A DNA stretch of 64,000 nucleotides from Corynebacterium oculi (GTDB lineage Bacteria > Actinomycetota > Actinomycetes > Mycobacteriales > Mycobacteriaceae), in contig NZ_LKST01000003.1 in NCBI RefSeq assembly GCF_001412105.1, positions 248,001-312,000 of the forward strand, written 5' to 3'. Below are positions 50,906-60,462 of the stretch, piece after piece; position 1 is the stretch's first letter; every line of letters begins with the position of its first letter. Made by a program: the position numbers and the translations under genes. The notes beneath the pieces are model-generated. The model was not told the DNA's origin and ran no database searches. It worked only from the letters and a program-made list of their open reading frames with translations.

Positions 50906-51169
50906 TTACGCAGTAGTTGGCGGCCAGGGCCTCCCGTCGGGGAAGAACTCGTCTCGTTTCCACCCCAGGCGAAACGGGAGGATCGAGGTGGGTTGCCGGT
51001 TCCGCGCGGACCACTGTGATCGAGGGCGCACGGCGATCTCCGCTTCCTCCTGCGTGGTGTAAATGCCCAGGCATACCGGGTCGCCTTCGGGAGGAAACTC
51101 GGGAGAGGTGGATTCGGCGTTTCCGGCAATGACGGCGTAAAGAATATCGGCGGTGTGGGCGTTTTCCAC
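50906..51169 (-). CDS. Hypothetical small protein upstream of panD
   Basis: An 87-residue protein, start GTG 51169 chosen because GGGAGGAG lies six bases upstream; a longer start at 51229 lacks proper spacing. Sequence '[20 protein letters not shown]' and '[20 protein letters not shown]' suggests a small alpha/beta fold. No recognised family. It ends 43 bases before the panD start on the same strand, so the two may share a transcript. Confidence 0.5.
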   Translation of the reverse strand: MENAHTADILYAVIAGNAESTSPEFPPEGDPVCLGIYTTQEEAEIAVRPRSQWSARNRQPTSILPFRLGWKRDEFFPDGRPWPPTTA

Positions 51170-51402
51170 GTTAAACTCCTCCCACCATCCCTCTAGGTTC
51201 TGCCCGCGCGAGCGAATTTCCAGGTTCATCTCCTGGGCTTTTCTGGTGATTCGACGAAGGTGGCCAGGGGTTCTCTTTTATGTGGGTAGCGCAAATAAAG
51301 AACGCAAAGGGGAGGGGGCATGATGGAGAGAGTTTCGGTTAAATATAGTGCAGCCCCAGGCTGCGGGGTGTTTTCCCTGCTCAAGCCTGGGGTTACAAAA
51401 AG

Positions 51403-51475
51403 TGCCCCCGACAGGAGTCGAACCTGCGACCTACGGTACCGGAAACCGGCGCTCTATCCACTGAGCTACGGAGGC
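51403..51475 (-). tRNA. tRNA-Arg (anticodon CCG)
   Basis: A 73-base cloverleaf on the minus strand: acceptor GCCTCCG paired with CGGGGGC, D-arm 'GCTCAGTGGATAGAGC', anticodon loop TTCCGGT with CCG, TPsiC loop 'GGTTCGACTCC'. It reads CGG codons. Discriminator A, no CCA encoded. The outermost anticodon-stem pair (27-43) is C opposite T. It is followed by TTTTT on its strand, which may end the transcript. Confidence 0.92.
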
Positions 51476-51559
51476 ATGCGCCCATCGTCGATGAGCAACG
51501 CAGTGATTCTATCACCGGCGGGGAAACAAACCTAACCGGCCCCATGAGCGGAGTGCTGA

Positions 51560-52273
51560 TCAGTATTCCGCCCTCATCGTGTCCGCCACGAACGCCGCGA
51601 TGCCGTGCGGATCGTCGAAGAAGTCGCGCGTGGCTCGGAAAGCGGTGGTCTCCCGGAGGGAAACGGAGCAGAGTCCCGCCTCGATGATCTCCCAGATCGC
51701 CGCCCCGGGCAGGGAGAGCAAGATGGGGGAGTGGGTGGACACGATGATCTGCGCGCCGTGGCTGACCAGGGCGTGTAGTTCCGCGAGCAAGGCCATCTGG
51801 CGGGCAACGGAGAGGCCGGCCTCGGGTTCGTCGAGGATATAAAGACCGTTGGCGTGGAAGTACTCTCCGATGGTGTGCATGACGGACTCGCCGTGGCTCA
51901 TCTGGCGTCCGGAGTGGCCGTTGATGTGTGTCTCGGCGCGCAGGTAGTAGCCGTTCAGGGGGCGTCGTCCGCGTGTGACGGAAGCTACGCCCCGAAAGGG
52001 GCTTTCGCCCACATCGGTGTTTCTTGGGGAGGTGCCATGCGCCCCATGAAATCCGCCTTGAAGGTCAAACCCGCACCCCACGGCGATGGCCTCAATGAGC
52101 GTGGACTTGCCCATGCCGTTTTCCCCGGTGATGAAGGTGGCGGGTGCGGTTAGGGGTAGTGGTTCCCGTTCCATTGCGCGGATCGCCGGGACACGCGCCG
52201 CCCACTCCGGTAGCGCGTGTTTGCGGTGGTGAGGGCGGAAGAGAAAGAAGGATTCTACAAAGAGATCAGGCAT
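51560..52273 (-). CDS. Stand-alone AAA/ABC-type ATPase (COG3910-like), copy 2
   Basis: A 237-residue ATPase with Walker A 'ITGENGMGKSTLIEAI', 'QMSHGESVMHTI' signature, Walker B 'LYILDEPEAGLS' and switch His 'VSTHSP'. This is the ABC-like group seen in predicted ATPase COG3910 and in OLD-like proteins, without a nuclease domain. It overlaps the preceding paralogue by eight bases. Function unknown; defence or regulatory roles have been suggested for relatives. Confidence 0.8.
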   Translation of the reverse strand: MPDLFVESFFLFRPHHRKHALPEWAARVPAIRAMEREPLPLTAPATFITGENGMGKSTLIEAIAVGCGFDLQGGFHGAHGTSPRNTDVGESPFRGVASVTRGRRPLNGYYLRAETHINGHSGRQMSHGESVMHTIGEYFHANGLYILDEPEAGLSVARQMALLAELHALVSHGAQIIVSTHSPILLSLPGAAIWEIIEAGLCSVSLRETTAFRATRDFFDDPHGIAAFVADTMRAEY

Positions 52274-52985
52274 GATCGGTCTCCACGAGGTAGTGGGCGG
52301 TGCCCTCGGGGTCGTCGAGGAACTCCCTGGTGGCGGACACGGCGCCGGCGTGGTCGAAGTCGATGGGGGTGATCCCGGCATTGTTGAGTTCGAGGATCGT
52401 GGCGCCGGGTGCGGCCATGAGGATGGGAGAGTGGGTGGCGATGATAAATTGCGCTCCCCGCGCGGCCAGGTGCGCGATGCGGCCGAGGAGTTCCACCTGG
52501 CGTAGCGCGGAGAGTCCGGCCTCTGGTTCGTCGAGGAGGTAAAAGCCGCCGGGGTGGAAGCGGTGGAGGATCACCTGCATGAGGGACTCCCCGTGGCTCA
52601 TGTGGTTGAGGTGAATGTCTCCGGGAGGCTCTTCCGCGCCGTAGGCCAGGGCCACGTTGAAGTGGGTTTCTCCGCGCAGGAAGTAGCCGTGGCGGGGGTT
52701 GCGCTCTCGGGTGAGGATAAGGACCTCGTGGAGGCGGGAGACGTCGTTGCGCTTATCCGTATAGAGGTTGCGGGTGCCGCCCTGGTGCTGGAACCGCATG
52801 CCCAGGGCGATGGCCTCGATGAGGGTGGATTTTCCCGCGCCGTTTTCTCCGCTGAGGACGGTGACGGGGGTGGGGAACCGTAGTTCTTGGCGGGTGAGGT
52901 GGCGTACGGCAGCCACCCTGGCGAGGTAGCCCTCGGGGAGCCGTTCTGGTGGGACGTCGATACGCATGGCGCGGAGAAAACCCAT
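52266..52985 (-). CDS. Stand-alone AAA/ABC-type ATPase (COG3910-like), copy 1
   Basis: A 239-residue paralogue of the next gene: Walker A 'LSGENGAGKSTLIEAIALG', 'NHMSHGESLMQVI' signature, Walker B 'FYLLDEPEAGLS', switch 'IATHSPILMAAPG'. The two copies share colinear architecture but have diverged in the central segment, so this is an old tandem duplication. Starts ATG 52985; an in-frame ATG lies six codons later. No neighbouring nuclease or methylase. Confidence 0.8.
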   Translation of the reverse strand: MGFLRAMRIDVPPERLPEGYLARVAAVRHLTRQELRFPTPVTVLSGENGAGKSTLIEAIALGMRFQHQGGTRNLYTDKRNDVSRLHEVLILTRERNPRHGYFLRGETHFNVALAYGAEEPPGDIHLNHMSHGESLMQVILHRFHPGGFYLLDEPEAGLSALRQVELLGRIAHLAARGAQFIIATHSPILMAAPGATILELNNAGITPIDFDHAGAVSATREFLDDPEGTAHYLVETDHA

Positions 52986-53105
52986 GCCTGCGAGGGTAGC
53001 GAACCGGCACCTCCGTGAGTCTTATCACGAAAGTTCTGGTGGCCCGTGGGGTCTGCGATACTTAAGCGCAGTGCCGGACGCACGGCCGGAGAAAGGTAAC
53101 CCATC

Positions 53106-54692
53106 GTGGATTCGCTTGCGCTTGCCGCCCTGGCGGGAGTCACCCCGCTTGTCACGTTCTTTGTTCTTCTCATGGGGCTCAAGTGGAAGGCCCTGTGGGC
53201 CGCCCTGGGCTCCGCGGTGGTGGGCCTGATCCTGGCCGTCACGCTGTTTGATACCCCGGCTATGAACGCCTTCCTGGCCCTCGCCCAAGGGGTTTCCTTC
53301 GGCATATTCCCCGTCATTTACATCATCATCGCCGCGGTGTGGATTTATGATCTCACCGTGGCCTCGGGAAGGTTCGATGATCTGCGCCTGGTGTTTTCCA
53401 AGATCGGGCGCGGAGACATGCGCGTGCAGGCCATGCTCATCGGCTTTGCCTTTGGCGGCCTGCTGGAGGCCCTGGCGGGTTTCGGCGCTCCGATCGCCAT
53501 CGTGGCGGCCATGCTCTATTCGATTGGCATGAAGCCGCTAAAAGCCGCCTTGGTGACTCTGGTGGCCAACGCCGCGCCGGTGGCCTACGGTGCGATGGCC
53601 ATTCCGGTGACCACGGGTGCGGCCCTGGCGCAGCTTCCGGCGGAGGAGGTCGCGGGGCTCGTGGGCAAACAAGTGTCGGTGCTGGCGCTGGTGGTGCCGT
53701 TTGTGCTGTGCCTCATCATGGACGGCTGGCGCGGGTTGCGCCAGGTGTGGCCGATGGCGCTGGTGCTGGGGGTTTCCTTTGGCGGCGGGCAGTACCTGGC
53801 CGCTCATTACTTCGCCTACGAACTCACCGACGTGGTGGCCTGCCTGCTTTCCCTGGCGGCGGGCCTGGCGTGGCTTCGGGTGTGGCGCCCGGTCACCCCG
53901 CCGGATCAGGCCTCCCAGGCTGATTCGGGCCAGAACCCACAGGGGGCGTCGGCCCGGGCGCTGACCCCGGCGCGGATCGGCCTGGCGTTGTTTCCGTACG
54001 TGCTGATCGTGGCGGTGTTTGCCGTGGCCAAGCTGTGGCGGATCGGCGTGGATATTCCGGCAGCCCTGGCCAGCACAGACGTGCTCATCACGTGGCCGCG
54101 CCTGGGCACCACCTTCACCCTGAATTGGCTTTCCGGCCCGGGCACCATCTTGATGCTGTGCGCGCTTATCACGGTGGCGGTGCTGAGCGCCTGCGATGAG
54201 GGAGGGGCCTATCGCCTGGGCTGGCGGCGGGGTTGTGCGCAGCTGGGCGGCGGCCTCGTGCGCATGAGGATGTCCTACTTCACCATCGCTGCGGTGATGG
54301 GCCTGGCCTATGTGATGAATTTCTCCGGCCAGACCGCCGCCATTGGCGCGCTGCTGGCCGCCACCGGGGCGGCGTTCCCGCTCATCTCCCCGGTGTTGGG
54401 GTGGCTGGGTACGGCCGTGACGGCCTCGGCCACCTCTTCGAATGCCTTGTTCGCGCAGATGCAGGCCACCACCGCCGCCCAGGTGGGGGCCGATCCCGCC
54501 CTGCTCGTGGCGGCCAATACTTCCGGGGCCACCCTGGGCAAGATGCTGGCCCCGCAGACGGCCGCCATCGCGGCGGCGGCCGCGCAGATGGAGGGCGGGG
54601 AGTCAAGGATTCTGGGTTCTGCGGTGCGGTATTCCTTGCCGCTATTGGCGGGAATGTGCCTGCTGGTGTTCCTGCAATCCAGCGTGGGGTAG
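53106..54692 (+). CDS. L-lactate permease (LctP family)
   Basis: A 528-residue inner-membrane transporter of TC family 2.A.14 with about 13 helices. 'GFAFGGLLEALAGFGAPIAI' and 'YVMNFSGQTAAIGALLAATG' are the family hallmark repeats, and 'TASATSSNALFAQMQ' is typical of the C-terminal half. It takes up L-lactate (and glycolate in relatives) with protons. GTG 53106 sits nine bases after AAAGG. No lldD or lldPR regulator gene lies next to it. Confidence 0.9.
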   Translation: MDSLALAALAGVTPLVTFFVLLMGLKWKALWAALGSAVVGLILAVTLFDTPAMNAFLALAQGVSFGIFPVIYIIIAAVWIYDLTVASGRFDDLRLVFSKIGRGDMRVQAMLIGFAFGGLLEALAGFGAPIAIVAAMLYSIGMKPLKAALVTLVANAAPVAYGAMAIPVTTGAALAQLPAEEVAGLVGKQVSVLALVVPFVLCLIMDGWRGLRQVWPMALVLGVSFGGGQYLAAHYFAYELTDVVACLLSLAAGLAWLRVWRPVTPPDQASQADSGQNPQGASARALTPARIGLALFPYVLIVAVFAVAKLWRIGVDIPAALASTDVLITWPRLGTTFTLNWLSGPGTILMLCALITVAVLSACDEGGAYRLGWRRGCAQLGGGLVRMRMSYFTIAAVMGLAYVMNFSGQTAAIGALLAATGAAFPLISPVLGWLGTAVTASATSSNALFAQMQATTAAQVGADPALLVAANTSGATLGKMLAPQTAAIAAAAAQMEGGESRILGSAVRYSLPLLAGMCLLVFLQSSVG

Positions 54693-54791
54693 GCGTGGGG
54701 CAGAGGCGCAGGATAGAGCTATATCACAGTGGGGTCTCGGGGGCGGGGTGCGGCGCGGAAAACACCGAGGGGTGGACTAGACTTCCGGGTT

Positions 54792-56447
54792 ATGACCCCT
54801 GTTGAGCTTTCTTCTTTGATTCGTCGCCGCGCCGCATTGGTGCTGGCCGAGCACAACCTCGACGCCTCGGTGCTGCCCGAGCAGGTCACGGTGGAGCGCC
54901 CGCGCAATCCCGAGCACGGCGATTACGCCACCAACCTGGCGCTTCAGGTGGGCAAGAAGGCCGGGGCGAATCCCCGCGAGTTGGCACAGTGGCTGGCGGA
55001 CTCCTTAGCCCAGGAGGAGGCGATTACCTCGGCGGAGATCGCCGGGCCGGGTTTTTTGAACCTGCGCCTGGCGGCCGCCGCCCAGGGAGAGATCATCGCT
55101 AAGGTGTGGGAGCAAGGCGCGGACTATGGCCGCAGCGACCTCTACCGGGGCACCAAGGTGAACCTGGAGTTCGTCTCCGCCAATCCCACCGGCCCCATTC
55201 ACCTGGGCGGCACCCGTTGGGCGGCCGTGGGCGATTCCCTGGGGCGCGTGCTGGAGGCCTCCGGCGCCGAGGTGACCAGGGAGTACTACTTCAACGATCA
55301 CGGCGAGCAGATTGATCGCTTTGCCCGCTCCCTGGTGGCCGCCGCCAAGGGGGAGCCCACCCCGGAGGACGGGTACGGCGGGGATTACATCGCGGACATC
55401 GCCCAGGCGGTGCTGGAAAAGCGCCCCGACGCCCTGGAGCATGCTCCGGAGCAGACCCAGGAGATCTTCCGGGACCTCGGCGTGGACATGATGTTTAGCC
55501 ATATCAAGGAGTCCCTGCACGAGTTTGGCACGGACTTTGATGTGTTCTTCCACGAGAACTCCCTGTTCGAGTCCGGCGCGGTGGACGCCGCCGTGGCCAC
55601 CCTGAAGGAAAACGGTAATCTCTACCTCGAGGACGGGGCCTGGTGGTTGCGTACCACAGACTTTGGGGATGATAAGGATCGCGTGGTGATTAAGTCGGAC
55701 GGCAACGCCGCTTACATCGCCGGCGACATCGCCTACATCGGAGACAAGATCGGCCGCGGGCACGACCTGTGCATTTACATGTTGGGCGCGGATCACCACG
55801 GCTACATCAAGCGCCTCAAGGCCGCCGCCGAGGCCCTGGGCTACTCCGCCGATCAGGTGGAGGTGCTCATCGGACAGATGGTGAACCTCCTCAAGGACGG
55901 CACCCCGGTGCGCATGTCGAAGCGCGCGGGCACCGTGATTACGCTGGATGACCTCGTGGAGGCCATTGGCGTGGACGCCGCGCGGTACTCCCTGGTGCGA
56001 TCCTCCGTGGATTCCTCCCTGGACATCGACCTCGGCCTGTGGGCCTCGCAGTCCGCGGATAACCCGGTGTATTACGTGCAGTACGCGCACGCGCGGCTGT
56101 GCTCGCTGCGCAGGAAGGCGGAGGCCGTGGGGGCGCTCACCGAGGACGCCCCGGATTATTCCCTGCTCGTCCACGAGCGCGAGGGCGATCTGATCCGCAC
56201 GCTGGGCGAGTACCCGGCCGTGGTGAAGGCGGCGGCGCAGCTGCGTGAGCCGCACCGCCTGGCGCGCTACTGCGAGGAGCTGGCCGGGGTGTTCCACCGC
56301 TTCTATGACCGCTGCCAGATTCTGCCCAAGGAGGGGGAGGACCTCGCCCCGATCCACACCGCCCGGCTCTCCCTGGCGGGGGCCACGCGCCTGGTGCTGG
56401 CCAATGCGCTGAACCTGGTGGGGGTGCGCGCGCCCGAGCGCATGTAA
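54792..56447 (+). CDS. argS: Arginyl-tRNA synthetase
   Basis: A 551-residue class I aminoacyl-tRNA synthetase. HIGH-type motif 'PTGPIHLGG' (about residues 133-141) and KMSKS-type 'RMSKRAG' (about 374). The N-terminal Arg-S add-on domain and C-terminal anticodon-binding helical bundle ('[19 protein letters not shown]') are present. ATG 54792 is selected by length, by similarity and by a TAGACT box ending eight bases upstream. It starts the argS-lysA-hom-thrB cluster and lies 3.3 kb from a tRNA-Arg gene. Confidence 0.95.
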   Translation: MTPVELSSLIRRRAALVLAEHNLDASVLPEQVTVERPRNPEHGDYATNLALQVGKKAGANPRELAQWLADSLAQEEAITSAEIAGPGFLNLRLAAAAQGEIIAKVWEQGADYGRSDLYRGTKVNLEFVSANPTGPIHLGGTRWAAVGDSLGRVLEASGAEVTREYYFNDHGEQIDRFARSLVAAAKGEPTPEDGYGGDYIADIAQAVLEKRPDALEHAPEQTQEIFRDLGVDMMFSHIKESLHEFGTDFDVFFHENSLFESGAVDAAVATLKENGNLYLEDGAWWLRTTDFGDDKDRVVIKSDGNAAYIAGDIAYIGDKIGRGHDLCIYMLGADHHGYIKRLKAAAEALGYSADQVEVLIGQMVNLLKDGTPVRMSKRAGTVITLDDLVEAIGVDAARYSLVRSSVDSSLDIDLGLWASQSADNPVYYVQYAHARLCSLRRKAEAVGALTEDAPDYSLLVHEREGDLIRTLGEYPAVVKAAAQLREPHRLARYCEELAGVFHRFYDRCQILPKEGEDLAPIHTARLSLAGATRLVLANALNLVGVRAPERM

Positions 56448-56605
56448 GGCGGCGCATGGAGGGGAGAGACCGCATGTAAAGGGGGCGGAAAGTAGTGTGC
56501 GCGCGGGGCTGCGGTGTAGCCTAACGCGCATACGTTTTTATCCGTGACAGTGCGCGGCAGCATCGGGCGCAGCCCGGCCCGCCCGAAGAAGTGCCAAAGG
56601 AACCG

Positions 56606-57976
56606 ATGGACGCCGATACGTTCAATGAGTTGCCCAGCCACGTGTGGCCCGCTCACGCCCGCCGCCAGGAGGACGGCGTGGTGACAATCGCGGGGGTGCC
56701 GCTCCCGGAGATCGTGGAGGAGTACGGCAGCCCCGTGCTGGTGCTCGACGAGGCGGATTTCCGCTCCCGCTGCCGCGCGATGGCGCAGGCCTTTGGCGGG
56801 GCGGCCAACGTGCACTACGCGGCCAAGGCCTTTCTCACCCGCACCGTGGCGCGATGGGTGGAGGAGGAGGGGCTTTCCCTCGACGTGGCCTCCGATAACG
56901 AGTTGCAGATCGCCCTGGCTGCGGGTTTCCCGGCGGGCCGCATCGCCGCGCATGGGAATAACAAGACCCCGGTGTTCCTGCGCCGCTGCGTGGAGGAAGG
57001 GGTGGGGGGCGTGATCCTGGATTCCTTCCAGGAGATAGGCCGCCTGGCCGAGGCCGCGCGGGAGGCCGGGGTGGTGCAGCCGGTGCTGGTGCGGGTGAAG
57101 CCGGGCATCAAGGCGCACACCCACGAGGCCATCGCCACGGCGCACGAGGATCAGAAGTTTGGCTTTTCCCTGGCCTCCGGTTCCGCGCTGCGCGCCGCCC
57201 GCGAGGCGCTGGAAAGCCCGCACCTGCGCCTGGTGGGGCTGCACTGCCACGTGGGTTCGCAGGTTTTTGACGCGGAGGGCTTCTCCCTGGCCGCGGAGCG
57301 AGTGTTGGGGCTGGTGGAGCAGATCCTTGAGGAACTTCCCGCCCTCCACCCCGGCGGGCGCGACGGCCTGGCCGGGCAACTCTCCACGCTGGACTTGGGC
57401 GGCGGCTATGGCATCGCCTATCTGCCGGGGGAGCAGCCGCTGGACGTGGCGGCGGTGGCCGAGGATCTGCTGAATAAGGTGCGTCAGCACGCGCGGGATC
57501 GGGGCCTGCCCACGCCCACGGTAACGGTGGAGCCGGGCCGCGCGATCGCCGGCCCCTCCACGGTGACGGTGTACACCGTGGGCACCGTCAAGGACGTGCA
57601 CGTGGAGGACGAACGCACGCGCCGCTACCTCTCCGTGGACGGGGGAATCTCGGATAACATCCGCCCCGTGCTCTACGGCGCACAGTACGATGCCCGCGTG
57701 GTCTCCCGCTTCGTGGACGGCGAGCCGGTGGAAAGCCGCGTGGTGGGCTCGCACTGCGAGTCAGGGGATATCCTCATCGAGGACGCGCACCTTCCCGATG
57801 ACATCGGCCCCGGTGACCTGCTCGCTCTCCCGGCCACGGGCGCGTACTGCTACGCGCTGTCGAGCCGCTATAACGCCTTTGGCCGCCCGCCGGTGATTAC
57901 CGTGACCTCCGGTAAGGCGCGCGTGATGCTGCGCCGGGAGACGGTGGCGGATATATTAGCGCTGGAGCAAGACTAG
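56606..57976 (+). CDS. lysA: Diaminopimelate decarboxylase LysA
   Basis: A 456-residue PLP enzyme of the alanine racemase fold, converting meso-diaminopimelate to lysine. PLP lysine in '[10 protein letters not shown]' near residue 73, 'HGNNK', 'GLHCHVGSQ', 'LGGGYG' for the phosphate and '[10 protein letters not shown]' with the active-site Cys from the partner subunit. I choose ATG 56606 ('[10 protein letters not shown]') because C. glutamicum LysA begins in the same way; GTG 56591 is in frame. The gap to argS is 158 bases and may contain a separate promoter. Confidence 0.95.
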   Translation: MDADTFNELPSHVWPAHARRQEDGVVTIAGVPLPEIVEEYGSPVLVLDEADFRSRCRAMAQAFGGAANVHYAAKAFLTRTVARWVEEEGLSLDVASDNELQIALAAGFPAGRIAAHGNNKTPVFLRRCVEEGVGGVILDSFQEIGRLAEAAREAGVVQPVLVRVKPGIKAHTHEAIATAHEDQKFGFSLASGSALRAAREALESPHLRLVGLHCHVGSQVFDAEGFSLAAERVLGLVEQILEELPALHPGGRDGLAGQLSTLDLGGGYGIAYLPGEQPLDVAAVAEDLLNKVRQHARDRGLPTPTVTVEPGRAIAGPSTVTVYTVGTVKDVHVEDERTRRYLSVDGGISDNIRPVLYGAQYDARVVSRFVDGEPVESRVVGSHCESGDILIEDAHLPDDIGPGDLLALPATGAYCYALSSRYNAFGRPPVITVTSGKARVMLRRETVADILALEQD

Positions 57977-57993
57977 GGGAGAAGGAGGCCGAC

Positions 57994-58521
57994 GTGCCCG
58001 AAAAGCGGGAAGGAGACGCTGAAATCCGCGTGGGCGACCGGGAACGCAGTGCCGCACTGGAATCCTTAAGCGAGTACTTCGTGCGCGGCTTCATCGACGT
58101 TGCCGAGTTCGAGGAGCGCACCGGCCGGGCTGCGGTGGCCCGCACTCGGGAGGACGTGGCGGCGGTACTGGGGGATCTGCCGGAACTCGAGCCGGAGGAG
58201 CCCGCCCCCACCGCCGAGCGCGAGACCCAGCGCGAGCTGGATTCCCTGCTGCGGCGCGGGCACACCGTGCAGGCCATCGACGCCGTGTTCGGCGCGGTGG
58301 CCACGGTGGCGTTCGTGGGCGGGGTCATCGTCGCGGATTGGGATTGGGCGTGGGGGGGGGTGACGATCGGGGCTCTCGTGATCCCTTACGTCTTTCGGAC
58401 GTTTTACTCCTATAACGATGAGGACGAGGAGATCTTCAACAAGCTGCAAAAGGAAGAGAAGAAGAAGCGGACTGAGCGGCTGCGCGTGGCCACCCGGCGG
58501 CGTCGGGAGCTGGGGGCCTAA
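57994..58521 (+). CDS. DUF1707 SHOCT-like membrane protein
   Basis: A 175-residue protein. Residues 8-60 form a DUF1707 domain ('GDRERSAALESLSEYFVRGF', 'VAEFEERTGRAAVA'). After an acidic linker come two membrane helices ('FGAVATVAFVGGVIVA', 'VTIGALVIPYVFRTFY') and a very basic C-terminus. GTG 57994 follows GGAGG. The function is unknown in all Actinobacteria. It trails lysA by 17 bases. Confidence 0.8.
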   Translation: MPEKREGDAEIRVGDRERSAALESLSEYFVRGFIDVAEFEERTGRAAVARTREDVAAVLGDLPELEPEEPAPTAERETQRELDSLLRRGHTVQAIDAVFGAVATVAFVGGVIVADWDWAWGGVTIGALVIPYVFRTFYSYNDEDEEIFNKLQKEEKKKRTERLRVATRRRRELGA

Positions 58522-58720
58522 TGCCCCGCCGGGCAGGGTAATTATTTTCATCGTTCGCCCGGGTGCGTTTCCTCCCCGCGTGGCCTGTACCTGCGCGGGC
58601 GCAGCGCTCGGGGCTTCGTGCCCGCGGCCGGGCTTGCTCGCCTGCGTCCTGACCGGGGGAGATCGCTATAGTTAGCGGAAAAGACAGATAAGGGTACGAG
58701 CAACGAATTCTGGGAGAACT

Positions 58721-60055
58721 ATGAGCACCACCAGTGAGGTAACCGCAATGTCGGACGTGCCGCAGGGGCGCGAGGTGGGCGTGGCTATTTTGGGCCACGG
58801 CACCGTGGGCTCGGAGGTGCGCCGACTCATGGAGGCCAACGCCGAGGCGTTTTCCCACCGCATCGGCGGCCCGCTGGCGCTGCGCGGGGTGGCGGTGTCC
58901 AACCCCACCAAGCACAGCAGGACGCTACCCAAGGAGTTGCTTTTCGACGACGCGATGGAACTCATCGCCCGCGAGGACGTGGACATCGTGGTGGAGGTGA
59001 TCGGCGGCATCGAGTATCCCCGGAAACTCGTGCTCGCCGCGCTCAACGCCGGAAAGTCCGTGGTCACCGCCAACAAGGCCCTGGTGGCCGCGCACGCCGA
59101 TGAGCTTGCCGACGCCGCCGAGGCGGCCGGGGTAGACCTCTACTTCGAGGCCGCCGTGGCTGCCGCGATCCCCGTGGTGGGTATGCTGCGCCGCTCCCTG
59201 GCGGGTGACCAGATCGAGCGGATCTCCGGCATCGTCAACGGCACCACGAACTTCATTCTGGACGCGATGGATGAGACCGGCGCCTCCTACGATGACATGC
59301 TGGCCGAGGCCACCCGCCTGGGCTACGCGGAGGCCGATCCCACCGCCGACGTGGAGGGCCACGACGCCGCCTCCAAGGCCGCCATCATGGCCTCCCTGGC
59401 GTTTCACACCAGGGTGAAGGCCTCGGATGTGTACTGCGAGGGCATCACCAAGATCACCGCGCAGGACATCGAGGCCGCCAAGAACGCGGGCTACACCATC
59501 AAGCTCCTGGCCATCTGCGAGCGGATTCGCAGCGCGGCGGGCGAGGATTCCGTCTCCGCCCGCGTGCATCCCACCCTGGTGCGCCGGGATCACCCCCTGG
59601 CCAGCGTGAACGGTTCCTATAACGCGGTATTCGTCGAGGCAGAGGCGGCAGGTCGATTGATGTTCTACGGTAATGGCGCTGGCGGTAACCCCACGGCCTC
59701 GGCCGTGCTGGGCGATCTTGTGGGCGCGGCGCGCAACAAGGTTCACGGCGGCCGGGCACCGGGGGAGTCCACCTACGCCAACCTGCCGCTGGCGGACTTT
59801 GGCCAGGTGCCCACCCGCTATCACATCGACATGCACGTGCGCGATCGCGTGGGTGTTCTGGCGGAGGTTGCCGCGGTGTGCGCGAAGAACGGTATCTCTC
59901 TGCGCACGGTGCGCCAGGAGGAGCGTGACGACGCCGCCCGCCTGATCCTGCTTACCCACGAGGCCTCCGAGGAGAGCCTGGACGCCACGGTCACGGAGCT
60001 GGCTACCCTGGATGACGTACTCACCGTGGACACGGTGATTCGGATGGCGGAGTAG
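58721..60055 (+). CDS. hom: Homoserine dehydrogenase
   Basis: A 444-residue NAD(P)-dependent enzyme from aspartate semialdehyde to homoserine, leading to threonine and methionine. Nucleotide loop 'ILGHGTVGSEV' (about 22-32), 'ANKALVA' with the catalytic Lys, 'GIVNGTTNFIL', and a C-terminal ACT domain ('RDRVGVLAEVAAVCAKNGIS') giving threonine feedback. ATG 58721 follows GGGAGA; ATG 58748 is possible. The 199 bases upstream hold GC-rich inverted repeats but no Thr-rich leader peptide that I can find. Confidence 0.96.
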   Translation: MSTTSEVTAMSDVPQGREVGVAILGHGTVGSEVRRLMEANAEAFSHRIGGPLALRGVAVSNPTKHSRTLPKELLFDDAMELIAREDVDIVVEVIGGIEYPRKLVLAALNAGKSVVTANKALVAAHADELADAAEAAGVDLYFEAAVAAAIPVVGMLRRSLAGDQIERISGIVNGTTNFILDAMDETGASYDDMLAEATRLGYAEADPTADVEGHDAASKAAIMASLAFHTRVKASDVYCEGITKITAQDIEAAKNAGYTIKLLAICERIRSAAGEDSVSARVHPTLVRRDHPLASVNGSYNAVFVEAEAAGRLMFYGNGAGGNPTASAVLGDLVGAARNKVHGGRAPGESTYANLPLADFGQVPTRYHIDMHVRDRVGVLAEVAAVCAKNGISLRTVRQEERDDAARLILLTHEASEESLDATVTELATLDDVLTVDTVIRMAE

Positions 60056-60057
60056 CG

Positions 60058-60432
60058 GTGAGCGGCGTGAGGGCGCGTGCCGGTGTGACGCTGGTTGCCC
60101 TCCTGCTCTTTCTGCTGGATGCCGGGAGCGTCTTGATGAGGGAGGAATCCACGGAGGTTTTCCTCGTGAGCATCGCGGCCTCCGGCGGAATGGCCCTCGG
60201 CGCCGCCCTGAGCCTGCTCTACCTTGCCTCTGCCAAGGAGATATTTCTCCATCTGGCCAGGGCCGCGGCGGGATTAGGGGTGCTTTTCTTCCTGATTCGG
60301 ATTGTGGAATCGAACCTGGGGGAGCACACCTTTGACGCGGAGGACGGCGTCTTTTCGGTGCTCGTGGGGGCCTTGGTGGTGTGCGCCGCGTTCCTTATAT
60401 CGCGGCGGATATCGCGGCGGGCGAGTGCTTAA
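60058..60432 (+). CDS. Small membrane protein between hom and thrB
   Basis: A 124-residue integral membrane protein with four predicted helices ('VALLLFLLDAGSVLM', 'SGGMALGAALSLLYLA', 'AAAGLGVLFFLIRIV', 'SVLVGALVVCAAFLI') and a basic C-terminal end. It begins two bases after the hom stop with GGAG five bases upstream and ends 30 bases before thrB, so it is part of the operon. No known family. In C. glutamicum hom and thrB are directly adjacent, from memory, so this is an insertion or lineage-specific gene. Confidence 0.7.
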   Translation: MSGVRARAGVTLVALLLFLLDAGSVLMREESTEVFLVSIAASGGMALGAALSLLYLASAKEIFLHLARAAAGLGVLFFLIRIVESNLGEHTFDAEDGVFSVLVGALVVCAAFLISRRISRRASA

Positions 60433-60462
60433 AACGGATACGGAAAAGGAGAACGGCGCGAT

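Noticed and set aside
51353-51396. Inverted repeat CCCCAGGCT/AGCCTGGGG next to the tRNA as a terminator or attachment site
   Set aside because: Loop is long and the T tract poor; no integrase or direct repeat of the tRNA end was seen nearby.
55005-57754. Long minus-strand frames opposite argS and lysA
   Set aside because: Shadows of two well-supported biosynthetic genes.
58522-58720. Threonine attenuator upstream of hom
   Set aside because: GC-rich inverted repeats exist, but no Thr/Ile-rich leader peptide and no terminator with a U tract were found.
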